Source of the DNA: Eleusine coracana subsp. coracana
Taxonomy: Eukaryota > Streptophyta > Magnoliopsida > Poales > Poaceae
DNA length: 64,000 bases
Assembly (NCBI GenBank): GCA_032690845.1
Contig: CM064424.1
Location: 35,899,511 to 35,963,510 of the forward strand
Direction of reading: 5' to 3'
Shown: in pieces, positions 10,521 through 21,360 of the stretch
Position numbering within the stretch: position 1 is the first letter of the stretch
Layout: every line of letters begins with the position of its first letter
Position numbers and translations under genes: made by a program
The notes under the pieces: model-generated
Told to the model about the DNA's origin: nothing
Database searches by the model: none
The model's input: the letters and a program-made list of their open reading frames with translations, nothing else

Positions 10521-12113
10521 TGAACGCCATCCAAGCTTAAGTCTTGCAAAGACCTAAGCTTGGGGAGGTACGTATCCAAGGTACGCCATTTGTCCTACCC
10601 TCTCACCCTCTGTTTCTAGTTAAGTTGTTTTATTTCCTTTATAAAAAAAATTCAGTTTCAATAAAACTTATGAAAACCTAAAAAATATTTTTTTTGCTTT
10701 CAAGGAAAACCATAAAAATTTGCAAAACCAAAAAGAACAAAAAGATTTCCAGTTTCAAATAAAATTTGAGAGCTTAGTCTCTACCTTGCCTATGGAAATG
10801 ATGAATAGTTGCTCTGCTAGCTCCCTATGAGTCTCAAGTATACAACCTCTACTCTTCATTTTGGTGGGTAATGATAGACCGACATGATGATAATGCTAGT
10901 CTCTCTATGTTTTAGTAGGTGCAAAATGGCTAATAAAGACCAAGTCTAGTTGTTGGGATTCATGATATAGCATGTTTTGGATAAGTCTATGATCTCCTCA
11001 TGATTAGAGTCCAATGATTTATTTCAAAACCATGCTGCAATAAAGACCCCCCTGCTTGGTGTAGTTCTTTTCTATGATAGAAAAATTCCTACCAAGGCCA
11101 GATACTAATTGTGAATCCACTTTTATGCCATCCATGTATGCATTGAGTTTGGTTAGGATTTGATCCTTATGAGGGACTTGCACTTTCAAAGCCAATCATT
11201 TTTCTTCGTGTTATCTTTGAGTTCTCAAACAATCATGCTTGGTTATGCGGTTTCCATATTGGATTCAAGCATCCACTTCACCAAGCATGTCAGCCAAAAT
11301 TCTCTCCTTTGCGAAAACCTTGATCCTACAAGAAAGATTTTGGTCCTCCCAAAATAAATGCTCAGAAAAAGTTTGCAAAAATATTTGAACTAGCTTCCCT
11401 ACACTATGAGAGCTGAAAAAGAAAAAAAAATTAGCTCTCATAGATGTACAAATGCCAAGTTTCAAGGTTCATTCTTTTAGCAAAATAAAGGACCATCCTT
11501 TCACTCTAGCACAAAAATCCCGTCTTTGTTAAAGAATTTTGCTATTGTGCTAGTCCACTCCTTCGCGTGAGTCCATTCTCTCCCTCTCCACTGGACATTA
11601 TTTCCAAATGGTTGGAATGAGAAAGTGCAAAGTCTTTTCACTAGTACCATCTCTTAACTTAACAAAATATGCATACTAGATGTGCCATCCTACCAAGCTC
11701 CACATATAAAGCCAAAATGTCATAAAGTACGATGAACACTTGGTGAGGAAATACACTTTTGAGAGATGAGAGTCATAGTGAAAAAAATTGCACCAAGAGG
11801 GCATATTTTCAATCTTATGCAACATTACAAAAACTTTGGACTCATAATCATGTAGGAGGTTAAATGACAAAATCTAAACTAATTGTTCTGAGTTCCAACC
11901 GCTCATGACAAGGTCATAAAATGCCTAAGAGCCCCACTTACAATAAGAAAGACTTAGCGATTAACTTGTGCTGGTTTATCACTACCCCTATGTTGTAGGA
12001 GTATGTGTTTGTACACTTGATCCATGCAGGGCTCTAATATTGAAGCAACTCCTGATCCATCACTTCCAAGTTTTAATTTGCTCGGGACGAGCAAAGGATT
12101 AAGCTTGGGGAGG
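10521..12113 (+). other. Non-coding 3' region of the Athila-like element
   Basis: No gene was seen. The sequence AAGCTTGGGGAGGT occurs just after the ORF (about 10553-10566) and again at 12100-12113 directly before the LTR. The rest is AT-rich with several poly-A tracts and is typical of the long untranslated region before a plant Athila 3' LTR. Confidence 0.5.
12100..12113 (+). other. Polypurine tract of the Athila-like element
   Basis: AAGCTTGGGGAGG immediately precedes TGTTGG at 12114. A purine-rich run at this position primes plus-strand DNA synthesis in LTR retrotransposons. Confidence 0.65.
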
Positions 12114-14006
12114 TGTTGGTGGCCCATAAAACCCAATATCGGCCACCAACCGGTCCGGAAATGCAAGGTAAAGACCAAAGTTTCTTGAATATTTGTTTAA
12201 ACTAATAAAGTTCCACGAGTTTTGGTGAAATATGTGTTTGTAGGGTCAAAAAGGCTAAAATTATGTAAAAACATGAAGAAATGCCCCGTCGGTCGATTTT
12301 ACCTTAAACAGCAGGCCGACAGGGTCATATGAGGCTGAAATCAGGGCCTGGCAGGGTCGTGATGATTGAAATCAGAACCCAGCCAACAAGGTCATATCAG
12401 GCTAAAAACAGCCACCCGGCAGGTCAAAACAAGTCATCATGAGGCTGATCATCCGACCCGGCCGACTTTGCAAAACACTCCACCATGAAGCTGTTTTCTC
12501 CCCCCAAACAAAAAGCTATGGAATATGGCTAAGGAAAAACGGTCTACCAAATGGCCTAACCGGGAGAATCCATGGGGCGACCCGGAGGGGTCGGCACCCG
12601 ACCCAAGCTGCCGCCCGGCCTGGGTTGGCCACCCAGGGTTGCCAGCCCATGAGGCTTACCGACCCCAAAACGGAAAATTCGGTGGGAACCGACCAAGGAA
12701 CCGCCATCCGGAGCTAAATCTGAGCCATTCAAAGCAAGTCGGTTGGAAACTGACCAAATATAGTGGCCGCTCAGTCTGGCCTGCCGCCCGGTGGTGCATG
12801 CCGCCGGGCGGCATGGCCCGCCACCCGGTGGGGCAAATTTTGCCCACTGACTCTCCTCCACCTTGAAGTACCCGCCAAGTCCCACCACCTATAAATAGAG
12901 GAAGAATTTGGTAGAAACAAGACATCAAGCAAGTGAAACACATTGGAGTCCATTTCTCACTACTTGTGCTACTTAGTAGAGTAGGTTAGTTAGTCGGGAG
13001 TTAGAGTCTAGTCGAGAGCATCGCTCGGGATTCTGGAAGTCGGCTTGGAGTCTTGGTATGAGCTCTCTTGTATCTTTTCTCTTTTTGTAAGACTTGTCCC
13101 TTATCAATATAATTATCTTTTCCTTTATATCTTGTCAAGTATTTATCCTTACTTAGTAAATTTCCTCAAGTTACAATTATCGGGAAGGAACTTTGAAGCA
13201 TAGTTTACAGGATTCCCAGCTAGGATTTAATTAAGTTTAGTTCTTGAATAGAACTTAGACTTGGTTATTCCCCGGCTATTCTTCTGCTAGGCCAACGGAA
13301 GAATATCTAGTGAAAACGTAGGCGTGGTGCCTAAGTTAACACTAGCTGGTTTTGCATTCGTCCCCATGGGCTGTGTGGTAGGTGGCAGGTGGTGACAACC
13401 CTGTCCATCCATTTAGTATTCCGCAACGTTTGGGAAGTCTTAAGCAGGATTGTCTAGCGGTAACGTGCCCACTAGTGTATGAGGTTAGTTACCGACCCTA
13501 TTAGTGGATTGTTGTCATGCCCTGAAATAAGCTTATTGGTGAAAGACTCGAGGTTGTATCATGAATTTGGTGTAAGCACTCAACCCGAGTAACTAGAATT
13601 TTTGACACTTAACTTAGATATAACAGGAAGATATAATCTTAGAAATTCTAGACTTAGACTCGCTGTCCTCCCGGCTAGCTTAACCGATCTCTTTATCTAT
13701 CTTAGTGCGGATTTCTCCTGTATCACTGCTGCCCCAACTATTATTATCGAACATCCTTACCCTCGTCTTTGGTCAGTTGGTATAATTCTTATAGTTATAT
13801 CTTTGTTAAACCAAGATACTCTTACGCCTAGCTTCCCTATGGAAAATAAATACGATACCTTGGAATACTCCCGGGTGAAATGCTACAATAGATGTTCCGT
13901 GCGCTTGCGGATTGGTTCACTCTTAAAGCATAACAAACATCAAATCATTTCTAGCGTCATACCAGGGATAGCGATATTCTTGATACGATGTTAAGAAATG
14001 CCAACA
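12114..14006 (+). mobile_element. 3' LTR of the Athila-like gypsy element
   Basis: The LTR starts TGTTGG after the polypurine tract and ends CCAACA, a perfect 6-base inverted terminal pair, giving 1893 bases. A TATA box (TATAAATAGAGG) is at 12890. The segment 12550-12840 is GC-rich with repeated CCGCCCGG motifs. At 14007 the sequence passes directly into the integrase of a minus-strand element, so the LTR end is fixed by both the CA terminus and the disrupted gene. The expected 5-base target copy on the right would be GAACC (14007-14011). The 5' LTR is not in the window, so it cannot be checked. Confidence 0.8.
12890..12900 (+). promoter_or_regulatory. TATA box in the Athila-like LTR
   Basis: TATAAATAGAG lies about 780 bases into the LTR, following a GC-rich block, as expected of the U3 promoter. 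Confidence 0.55.
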
Positions 14007-14391
14007 GAACCCCGAACCAAGTGAAGACATCCTTAACAAACTCGATTGCCTTCTTTGATGTTATCTTGCCGACCGGCTTTGCTTCAATCCACTTGGTGAA
14101 TTTGTCAATAGCAACAAACAGATAAGTGAACCCTCCTGGCGCTTTCTTGAAAGGACAGACAATATCAAGCCCCCAGATAGCAAAAGGTCAAGTCAAAGGT
14201 ATCATTTGAAGTTGTTGCGAAGGCACATGTGTTTGTTGAGCGAAGAATTGACAACCTTCACACTTCCGAAAGACTTGGTGTGCATCTTCAACCGCCATGG
14301 GCCAATAAAACCCTTGTTGGAAAGCCTTACCGACCAAAGTCTTTGAAGCTGCATGATCGCCACATATTCCTGAATGAATTTCTTCCACCAA
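14007..14391 (-). pseudogene. Tat-like gypsy integrase, 5' part, cut by the Athila LTR
   Basis: The minus strand encodes the zinc-binding HHCC segment of integrase (HSGICGDHAA ... CEGCQFFA, nt about 14380-14240) and then the start of the catalytic core, with the first acidic residue in the WGLDIV motif (about nt 14175) followed by VAIDKFTKWIEA. The core ends abruptly at 14007 where the LTR begins, so the second and third catalytic acids are lost from this piece. A stop precedes the core section. It continues the pol gene from 14395. Confidence 0.8.
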
Positions 14392-14394
14392 CTT

Positions 14395-15603
14395 CTAGCC
14401 TTCTGGTATCGAAATGCATCGCATCAAGATGTTTGATCCTCCTCTTTTGTAGAGTTCATCTCCCACCAAAAAATATCCTCGGCATTGGGTTTTCAACTGT
14501 TGTTGCTCATTAGGATCCGAAGGCAGTGTTCTCTTATCCAAATATTGGATGAGTGGGCCGCGCCAATCGGTCTCCATGTTGTCATCACTAACAAGATCAG
14601 CAACAATACTCATTAATACATTCGACCGAGGAGATATAGTGGGGGCATCCAGGGTATGTAAGAAAACACCAAGTGAGACTTTAGACCGAGATGATCCCAT
14701 CTTGGCCAATTCATCAGCCACCTGGTTATTATCCCGAAGAACGTGTGTGAACTTCAATCCATCGAATTTGTCTTCGAGCTTCCTTACTTCTTGACAGTAA
14801 GCACTCATATTGTCATCTACACAGTTCCAATCCTTAGTGACCTGATTAATGACCAAAGCCGAATCACCAAAGACGTGAAGACGCTTAATGCCGAGTGATG
14901 CAGCAATGTGCAGACCGTGTAGGAGAGCTTCATACTCCGCAGTGTTATTAGATGCGCGAAACATCACCTGAAGGACATAGCAAAGCTTCTCTCATGTGGG
15001 TGAGATAAACACGACTCCCGTGCCAGCTCCTGGTAATTGAAGGGATCCATCGAAGTACATTTTCCAGTACTCAGCATCTTGGGTAGCCGGAGGCATTTGA
15101 ATCTCTTTCCACTCGGAAACGAAGTCAGCCAACGCTTGTCCTTTAATTGCCGATCGAGGCGTGAACGTAATGGTATATTGACCAAATTCGATTGCCCACT
15201 TGGCGATCTTTCCTTTGGCTTCTTGATTGTGAAGCACCATGCCGAGTGCGAAGGAGGTCTGGACTTCCATCGGATGAGCTTGAAAATAATGCTTCAATTT
15301 CCTAGAGGTGATCAACAATGCATACAACAACTTCAAGATCTGGTGATATCTTGTTTTAGAAGCACTCAGGACTTCACTAACAAAATAGACCGGATGTTGT
15401 ACTATTTGTATATGACCCTCTTCCTCTCGTTCGACTGTCAAAACAGTACTCACAACCTGAGTTGTGGCCGATATGTAAAGTTGAAGCTTTTCTCCTAGCT
15501 CCGGAGGCACCAAGACTGGAATGCTGCTGAGGTGAACCTTCAACTCGTCCAATACCGACTGTGCCTCTGCTGTCCAAACAAAGTCATCCTGCTTTTTAAG
15601 CAA
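14395..15603 (-). pseudogene. Tat-like gypsy RNase H region (two RNase H-like domains)
   Basis: On the minus strand, 15603-14992 encodes the connection and RNase H-like domain that follows reverse transcriptase, then the start of a second RNase H domain with the YFDGS motif (about nt 15060). The frame continues after a stop as 14967-14395 with the ASNNTAEYEAL and FGDSALVINQV motifs (second RNase H catalytic block) and VADELA. A second, archaeal-type RNase H is characteristic of the Tat lineage of plant gypsy elements. RNase H would remove RNA from the RNA/DNA hybrid. The break at about 14990 is a stop codon in otherwise collinear sequence. Confidence 0.8.
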
Positions 15604-16380
15604 TCAGAAAAGCGGTAACCCCCTAACCCCCAGTCAGGAGATAAAGCGACTCAAGGATGCCATGCATCCGGTCAGCTTCTAAACATCCCTTCGAGAATTA
15701 GGTGGCCCCATATCAAGGATCGCCTTGATTTTATCCGGGTTAGCCTCTATACCTCATTTTGAAATGATATAACCGAGTAGCTTTCCCGAAGGAACCCCAA
15801 AAACACATTTCTTAGGATTCAGCTTCATCGAATAATGCCTCAGATTGTTGAAGGTTTCTGCCAGGTCAGAAAGAAGTTCTTCGACGTTTTGAGTCTTGAC
15901 AACAATGTTATCAACATACGCTTCTGCGTTCTGACCGATCTGAGTAGCAAGGCAGCATTGAATACCCCGTTGGTAAGTCGCACCAGCATTTTTGAGACCG
16001 AAGGGCATTGTGATATAGCAATAGACACCGAAGGGTGTTATAAAGGAAGTTTTAATATGATCTTCGACTTTCAGTGGGATCTGGTGATAGCCTGAAAAGG
16101 CATCCAGAAAGCTTAAAAGCTCACACCCGGTTGTTAAGTCTACAATATGATCAATACGAGATAGAGCGAAAGGGTCCTTAGGACAGACCTTGTTGAGATT
16201 GGTATAATCAACGCACATCCTCCACTCTTTATTCTTCTTAGGTATAAGGACTGGATTTGCTAACCAGTTGGGATGGTACACTTCCTTTATAAACTTAGCA
16301 TCTAATAATCTAACTATCTCCTTCTTCATGGCGTCCTTGCGGTCTTGTGCAAACCTTCTAAGCCTCTATCGAACGGGGGT
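15604..16380 (-). pseudogene. Tat-like gypsy reverse transcriptase with YVDN at the active site
   Basis: The minus-strand frame 16329-15754 carries the reverse transcriptase palm and fingers: PVLIPKKNKEWRMCVDY, LLSFLDAFSGYHQI (first catalytic Asp), FGLKNAGATYQR, then AYVDNIVVK where YVDD is expected. The second catalytic Asp is therefore Asn (codon at 15907-15909). Stops follow at about 15751 and in the connection region (15604-15700), and the start before 16329 is also in a degraded stretch. The change and the stops together show the enzyme is dead in this copy. Confidence 0.85.
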
Positions 16381-16500
16381 AGCCTTAGGAGGTACCCTTA
16401 ACTCATGCTCAATCTTTTCCCTAGGAACTCCCGGCATATCAGATGGCTTCCATGCAAACATGTCCCTATTTTCCTGGAGGAAAAGAGTGAGCGCGAGTTC

Positions 16501-17424
16501 CTATTTCTCATCGAGGTTGGCCCCTGCATAAGTTACCTTATCGAGGTCTTCAGGGTCGAGCACGATCTTCTTGGTCTGAATATCATCAGTCTGGATCTTG
16601 TCCTTGGTGGGCTTCTTCACAGGAACTGCCGCGTCAGTCTGCTCCTCTATGTCGACTACCTTCTGGATCTCCTGCCGTTCAGACAGCATCAACTGCTTAG
16701 TGGCCATCTCACAACTCTGCACATCGCAATTGAAAGAATTCCGAAGATCAGAGTGGCGGGAGATGATTCCATTAGGGCCCGGCATCTTGAGGGTGAGATA
16801 AGGATAATGCGGTACTACCATGAACTTAGCCATTGTCGGTCGTCCGATGATAGCATGATATGCTGATTTGAAATCGGCCACCTCGAAGATGATGCGCTCG
16901 GTTCTGAAGTTTTCATGGGTCCCAAAAGTAATCGGGAGACTAATCTGTCCAATAGGAACCGAAGTCTTGTCGGGCACTATCCCATGAAAAGGTGATGAGC
17001 TCGGCTGAAGGTCATTGACTGTCAGACCGAGCTCTTGAAGAGTCTTGGTGAAGATTAAGTCCAAACTGCTTCCTCCATCAATGAGTACTTTGTTGAACTT
17101 CACCTCCTTCATCATAGCAGTAAGTACCAGCGGGTATTGACCCAATTTAGGTAAGTGCTTAGGATGATCCGACCAATCAAAAGTAATCAGAATTTTAGAC
17201 CACCTCATGAATTGGGGCGCAGCCGGTTCCACAGAGTTGATCTCCCGTAGTTCCAGCTTCTGCTTGCGCTTGGACACATAGACATCCGGGCCTCCAAAGA
17301 TGAAGTTGACTTCCTTACGGGGCTCCTTGAACTCTCCTGCATCATCCTTGTCTCTACCATCCTTGGATTTGTCTTTGCCATTGCGTCTTGGGGGATCCTT
17401 GGCCACCTTGAGCGGAGCAGTCAT
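16501..17424 (-). pseudogene. Tat-like gypsy protease
   Basis: A 307-codon open frame on the minus strand holds a basic linker and then an aspartic protease domain with catalytic DGGSS (residues about 116-120, nt 17079-17065) and a later IIGRPTMAKF motif. The DGGSS form is common in Tat-like plant elements. The frame is open within this piece but separated from gag by a stop near 17440 and from reverse transcriptase by degraded sequence near 16330-16500. It would release Gag and Pol proteins from the polyprotein. Confidence 0.8.
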
Positions 17425-18762
17425 AAAACCTTTTAGTCGGCAGCAGTCCTTTGCTTTGTGGTTTCCCTTCGGGTGCTAGAGGCATGGGCCACTCAGCAGA
17501 TCATCCATGGTCGTCTAGTTCGTCCGAGGATTCTTCTGAAATTGGTCGACCGTGTGAACCATGTTGTCAGTCTTCCTTTTCTTGTCCTTCTTGGAGGACT
17601 CGGGTTTGTCCGACCGCTTCTCCTTGCCTTTTCCTTGGATGTCGTCTAATGCCGACTCACCAGATGCGAACTTGTCAGCGATCTCGAAACACTCCTGAGC
17701 GGTCAACTTGAGGTCATGATTCCTCCGACCGATCTCTTGGACTAAGTCATCACTACGGATTCCTCCTTGGAAGGCAGCAATAATCTGTTGGTCCGGAACA
17801 TTGGGGATCTCAGTCTTCTTAGCGTAGAATTGCTTGATGTAGTCGCGAAGAGGCTCATCAGTCTTCTGCTTGATCCGACTGAGGTCGAAGTGGTTGCCCG
17901 GTCGGTTGTAGGTATCTTGGAAGCTTTCGATAAGCTTCTTGTTGAGGTCTCCCCAAGACGTGATTGATTCCTCTAGAAGAGATGTGAGTCATATTCGAAC
18001 GACTGGATCAAGGCAGACCGGAAGGTATTTAGCCATAACATAGGAATCACCTTCGGTTGACCGGATTACCGTGCTATAAAGTTGCAGCCACTCTCGGGGA
18101 TTGGTCTAACCATCATATTTCTCGATGGCGACTGGCTTGAATCCTTTTGGCCATCGAGCTATACGAAGCCTAGGGACATAAGCCTTAATGCCATCAATTT
18201 CATCGTCAGTGGAGGTCGGTGACCATCTATACCGGTCTGGAGACGGAGTTGGTCAAAGGTTGTGTCGTGGACCCACATCATCATCATGGCGACAATGTCG
18301 ATCGTCATCATCATTGTTATCGCGCCGATCCCGGTCATCTCATCGATGTCGGTCATCACGGTTGTTTCTTGGAGGAGGGTCTCGCCGGTCTTCTCGTCGA
18401 TCGTCCGGTCGGTCGCTCCGCCGATTGTCAGTCCTCCGATCATGACGTTCCTCTTCATAGCGCCGATCATCCCGAGCACGTTCTTCATAGTGAGAGATGA
18501 TGGCAACTTGTCCATTACGGATACTGAGAGAATTTCTCAAATCTTCACGCCTATGCCGACCTCTTGAAGTTGCGTGGCTAGAGCTCATTATAGACTGCGA
18601 TCTATCCCTGGCAGCATCCTGAGCTGCAGCAGCCTTGAGCATAGCCGCCACCTTCATCAGCATCGGGGTCTGATAATTTGCATCAGCCATTAAGGTGTCG
18701 AGCAATGTTTTTTCCTCGGTGATATTGTCCTGAGGGGTGTGATAGACCTTGACGCCATTCAC
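17425..18762 (-). pseudogene. Tat-like gypsy gag, fragmented
   Basis: On the minus strand, 18762-18340 encodes the Gag N-terminus, very rich in Arg/Asp/Glu (RRDDR-type repeats). After a phase change the retrotrans_gag core follows (about 18180-17770), with PREWLQLY, FQDTYNRPG and LRDYIKQF. Then comes a Lys-rich stretch (17706-17515) and a degraded zinc knuckle with HPKGNHKAKDC near 17450. There are stops at about 18105, 17990, 17512 and 17480. Plus-strand ORFs over 18188-18567 are mirror images of the Arg-rich repeat. Confidence 0.75.
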
Positions 18763-19189
18763 TTCAATGTCTGGTCCAAGATCTAGTCGACGCGCATGGC
18801 GTGATCCGCGCGACCCTCTCGGTCAACGGCGATGACCAACCAACAACTCTTAGGCAGGAGGATCTTCCTCCTGTTGATCCTCTTTGGGCGGTTCTTCTAT
18901 ATGGCCATCTTCTTCCTGACCATCTTATAAGTCATCCTCCTCATCCTTGTCCCCCAAAGGATTTTCTACTATATCAACCATGTTGACAGTAAGGGGATAT
19001 GAATAAGCTGATCCGACCGAGCCCTCATCAAAGGGTTGGACCGACTTTGAGTTGTTCTCTGAGGATGGATCTGCTTCTTCGAGTCCGAGTGGGATTAGTA
19101 CGGGGATCAGATTTGATGAACTTAGTGATCACGCCATAGATATGGTTGCGGCCGAGTCGGACCTGTGCTGCTCCAGACCTAGGGCTCTG
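18763..19189 (-). other. Leader of the Tat-like element, no gene
   Basis: This lies between the gag start and the 5' LTR of the minus-strand element. It is GC-rich on the minus strand with no long ORF; a primer binding site could not be picked out with confidence. Confidence 0.4.
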
Positions 19190-19510
19190 TTGTTACCGAT
19201 GATGGTAACACAAGACGCCGAGTTATATAGGTTCGGGCCCTCTTGATGAGAGTAAAAACCCTACGTCATGTATTCTGTGGTTTGTATTGATTGTAATCTG
19301 ATGTCGTGTCCCTTGAAGGGCGGTACCTTGCCGCCTTATATATCTCGGTCGGCAGGGGGTACATGAAGAGTCCTACTCGTAGTCTACAAGGTTTAATATA
19401 GAAAGTCTATCTCTAATTGTCTTGTGCTCCAAGCCGAGTCGATTGGCTTCCTTATTGATGAAGTACCTGGTCGACTACCAACTTAGTCTTACCTAAGGAT
19501 ACCCATAGAG
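19190..19510 (-). mobile_element. 5' LTR (part) of the Tat-like element
   Basis: Read on the minus strand, a TATA box (TATATAAGG, plus 19334-19342) is followed by GTAGGGTTTTTAC, GGGCCCGAACCTATATAA and CGTCTTGTGTTACC, the R/U5 arrangement familiar from Tat/RIRE2-type LTRs. The same order of motifs occurs in the plus-strand LTR at 20276-20420. Both ends are approximate because no second LTR is present for comparison. The left limit is judged from the loss of LTR-like motifs and the right from the CT microsatellite. Confidence 0.55.
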
Positions 19511-19511
19511 C

Positions 19512-19514
<3 letters not shown>

Positions 19515-19584
<70 letters not shown>
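19515..19584. repeat. (CT)n microsatellite, about 35 units
   Basis: An uninterrupted TC dinucleotide run of about 70 bases lies at the junction between the minus-strand LTR and the plus-strand LTR. Confidence 0.97.
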
Positions 19585-19590
<6 letters not shown>

Positions 19591-19599
19591 TCCTAGCGA

Positions 19600-20500
19600 C
19601 GAGTATCAGTGACGAAGGAAAGGCTAGGAGCTAGGAATGCGAGGGGACACTACAAGATGGTGGTGCACCGGCATTTAAGTTCAAAAAGAAGGAACTGAAT
19701 GGGCATGAAACCAAACTATCGAGTCGTTCTCCTCGTTGGCAGTCATCCAGGCGCTTACGGGTGGCCCCAATATCAGTCATGGCCCACGCACCAGCGATTG
19801 CGCCAGGGGCTCCTATCGTTGTATAGGAAAATAGGGTTCCGTTAACTGTCCATGGGCCGACTCTGTCGGCCCAGAGTCGGCCCACGACAAAAAAGATCAA
19901 GGACGTACTCGGACCCGGTCGACGACCCAGCACGTGAAATTGCCGAAGTGCATCGTCCCCAGCCGCCAACCGCCCGAGTAAATGTGGGCACTCAAGTGTC
20001 TATCGCCGGGCGGGCGTGACAGTTTGGAGCGCGTATGCCCCCCCCCCACCCCCCACCCCTGTGTCGCACCCTTTTTAGTGTTCATGGGGAAGGTGCGAAG
20101 GGCAGAGCCCGAGGGGAAATGTGCGTTGATGCCACCGCAGCCACCAGCCTAGGACGCTAGCTTAGGCTGCAGGTGGGAGTAACTAGGATCTTGGCCAGGA
20201 TTTGCTTCCTTCTTCCCCACTTCCCTGCCGGTCCGGTGGCCCGGGCCCGGTACATGTAACCCCTCCCCTTTGGCCTATAAAAGGGGGAGGCACACATCAT
20301 GAAGGGCAAGCAAAGGAATACACTCAGACAAGCAGGACGTAGGGTATTACGCTGCCAAGTGGCCTGAACCTAGATAAATCGTCGTCTTACACTTCCCTCA
20401 TACGTTCCAACCCACGTTGGGGTTAAGAACCGAGCGTCTCGCAAACTCTCATCAAGGGCGGTCGCAGGCCCCCATTTGGAGGTGTTTGCACACACCGACA
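19600..20500 (+). mobile_element. Tat-like gypsy LTR, plus strand, possibly solo
   Basis: A TATA box (TATAAAAGG, 20276-20284) is followed by GTAGGGTATTACGC, CTAGATAAATCGTCGTCTTACAC and an end ACACACCGACA at 20500, the classic U3-R-U5 order of Tat-type LTRs. At 20501 the sequence changes exactly into a copia LTR relic. No primer binding site or internal region follows, so this is a solo or truncated LTR. The 5' edge is uncertain: no clear TG start was fixed between 19590 and 19700. A run of about 17 bases at 20040-20056 is almost all C. Confidence 0.55.
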
Positions 20501-21360
20501 ACTTTGGTTGTATTTTCTTTATGCACACGATCAGCATCTTCCAAAGGAGGGGGAAGAAATTATTAATAATTGTTCCCCCAAAACTAGTTGTTACACTTCA
20601 TCAGTCAAAACCGGTCCCTCCGATTTTTCTGAACTAGCAGTTAGAGATTTGAATCCAAACCGGACCAACTAGTTTTCCAATGTAAGTGAGACTTGTGATT
20701 TGTGTAGCCATTGTGTTTCTCTCATCCCACTAGGGTTTTTCTTAGAGCATTAAGACATCATAAGCAAACCTTGCAACATCCCTCTCGACAGAGCGGCATG
20801 CCTAAACTCAAGATTAAATAAAGAGACTATACTTCAACTTTTGCTTGCATAAATATGAATTTTTGCCACCTTTTCTCTTTTATGCTTCATGAGGATTGCC
20901 ACATGTGTTTTTTACTAAGCATGGTCACCTAGAGCTTGTGACTTGGAGTTTCTTCATGCATGAAATCAATTTCCACCTTTTGATTCACAAGTCACTTTAC
21001 ATCTTCATATTCCAATAATAATTGATACTTGGAAATGTATGACCATTTATAGCTTGATCGGTCCATCGCAATTTAGCTCCACCTGCCCTTCACCATTGCT
21101 TAGGTCCCTTGGCGCCAAGACTCTATCTTGCCCTTCTCCTTTGCATGTCGTCATGGCCAAGTCATGCCAATCCTTCACCTCCTTACTATCTTGAGTCATA
21201 CACATTTTGTATCATCATTATGTCTTCATTTTAAATTCTTCTTTGAAATGTTAATTTGATCAAGTTGCTTTCAAGATTAATACCATAGAAGAATAGCACT
21301 TGATCACTTCTTTTCTTGACTTTGATGACTACACCAAATTTTGAAACCATCTCATATCAA
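20501..21360 (-). mobile_element. Decayed Sirevirus-like LTR relic, minus strand
   Basis: Read on the minus strand this block follows the order of the LTRs at 35640-36540 and 44420-45330: isoleucine-rich AT sequence, the GGCGCCAAG block (21110), AAGTCACAAGCTC (20935), ACTCAAGTTTAGGCATG (20800), the AAACCGG repeats (20605-20670) and TCCAAAGGAGG (20540). Identity is clearly lower than between those two LTRs, with many indels, so it is an old insertion of the same or a sister family. It ends at about 21360 before reaching the LTR start, and at 20501 it abuts the Tat-like LTR. Confidence 0.65.

Noticed and set aside
14229..16866. Plus-strand ORFs opposite the Tat-like pol gene
   Set aside because: They are shadows of protease, reverse transcriptase and RNase H, which are clear on the minus strand.
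18188..18567. Three plus-strand ORFs (His/Arg/Ser-rich) opposite gag
   Set aside because: They are the antisense of the Arg/Asp-rich Gag segment; the minus-strand reading fits the neighbouring gag, protease and polymerase.
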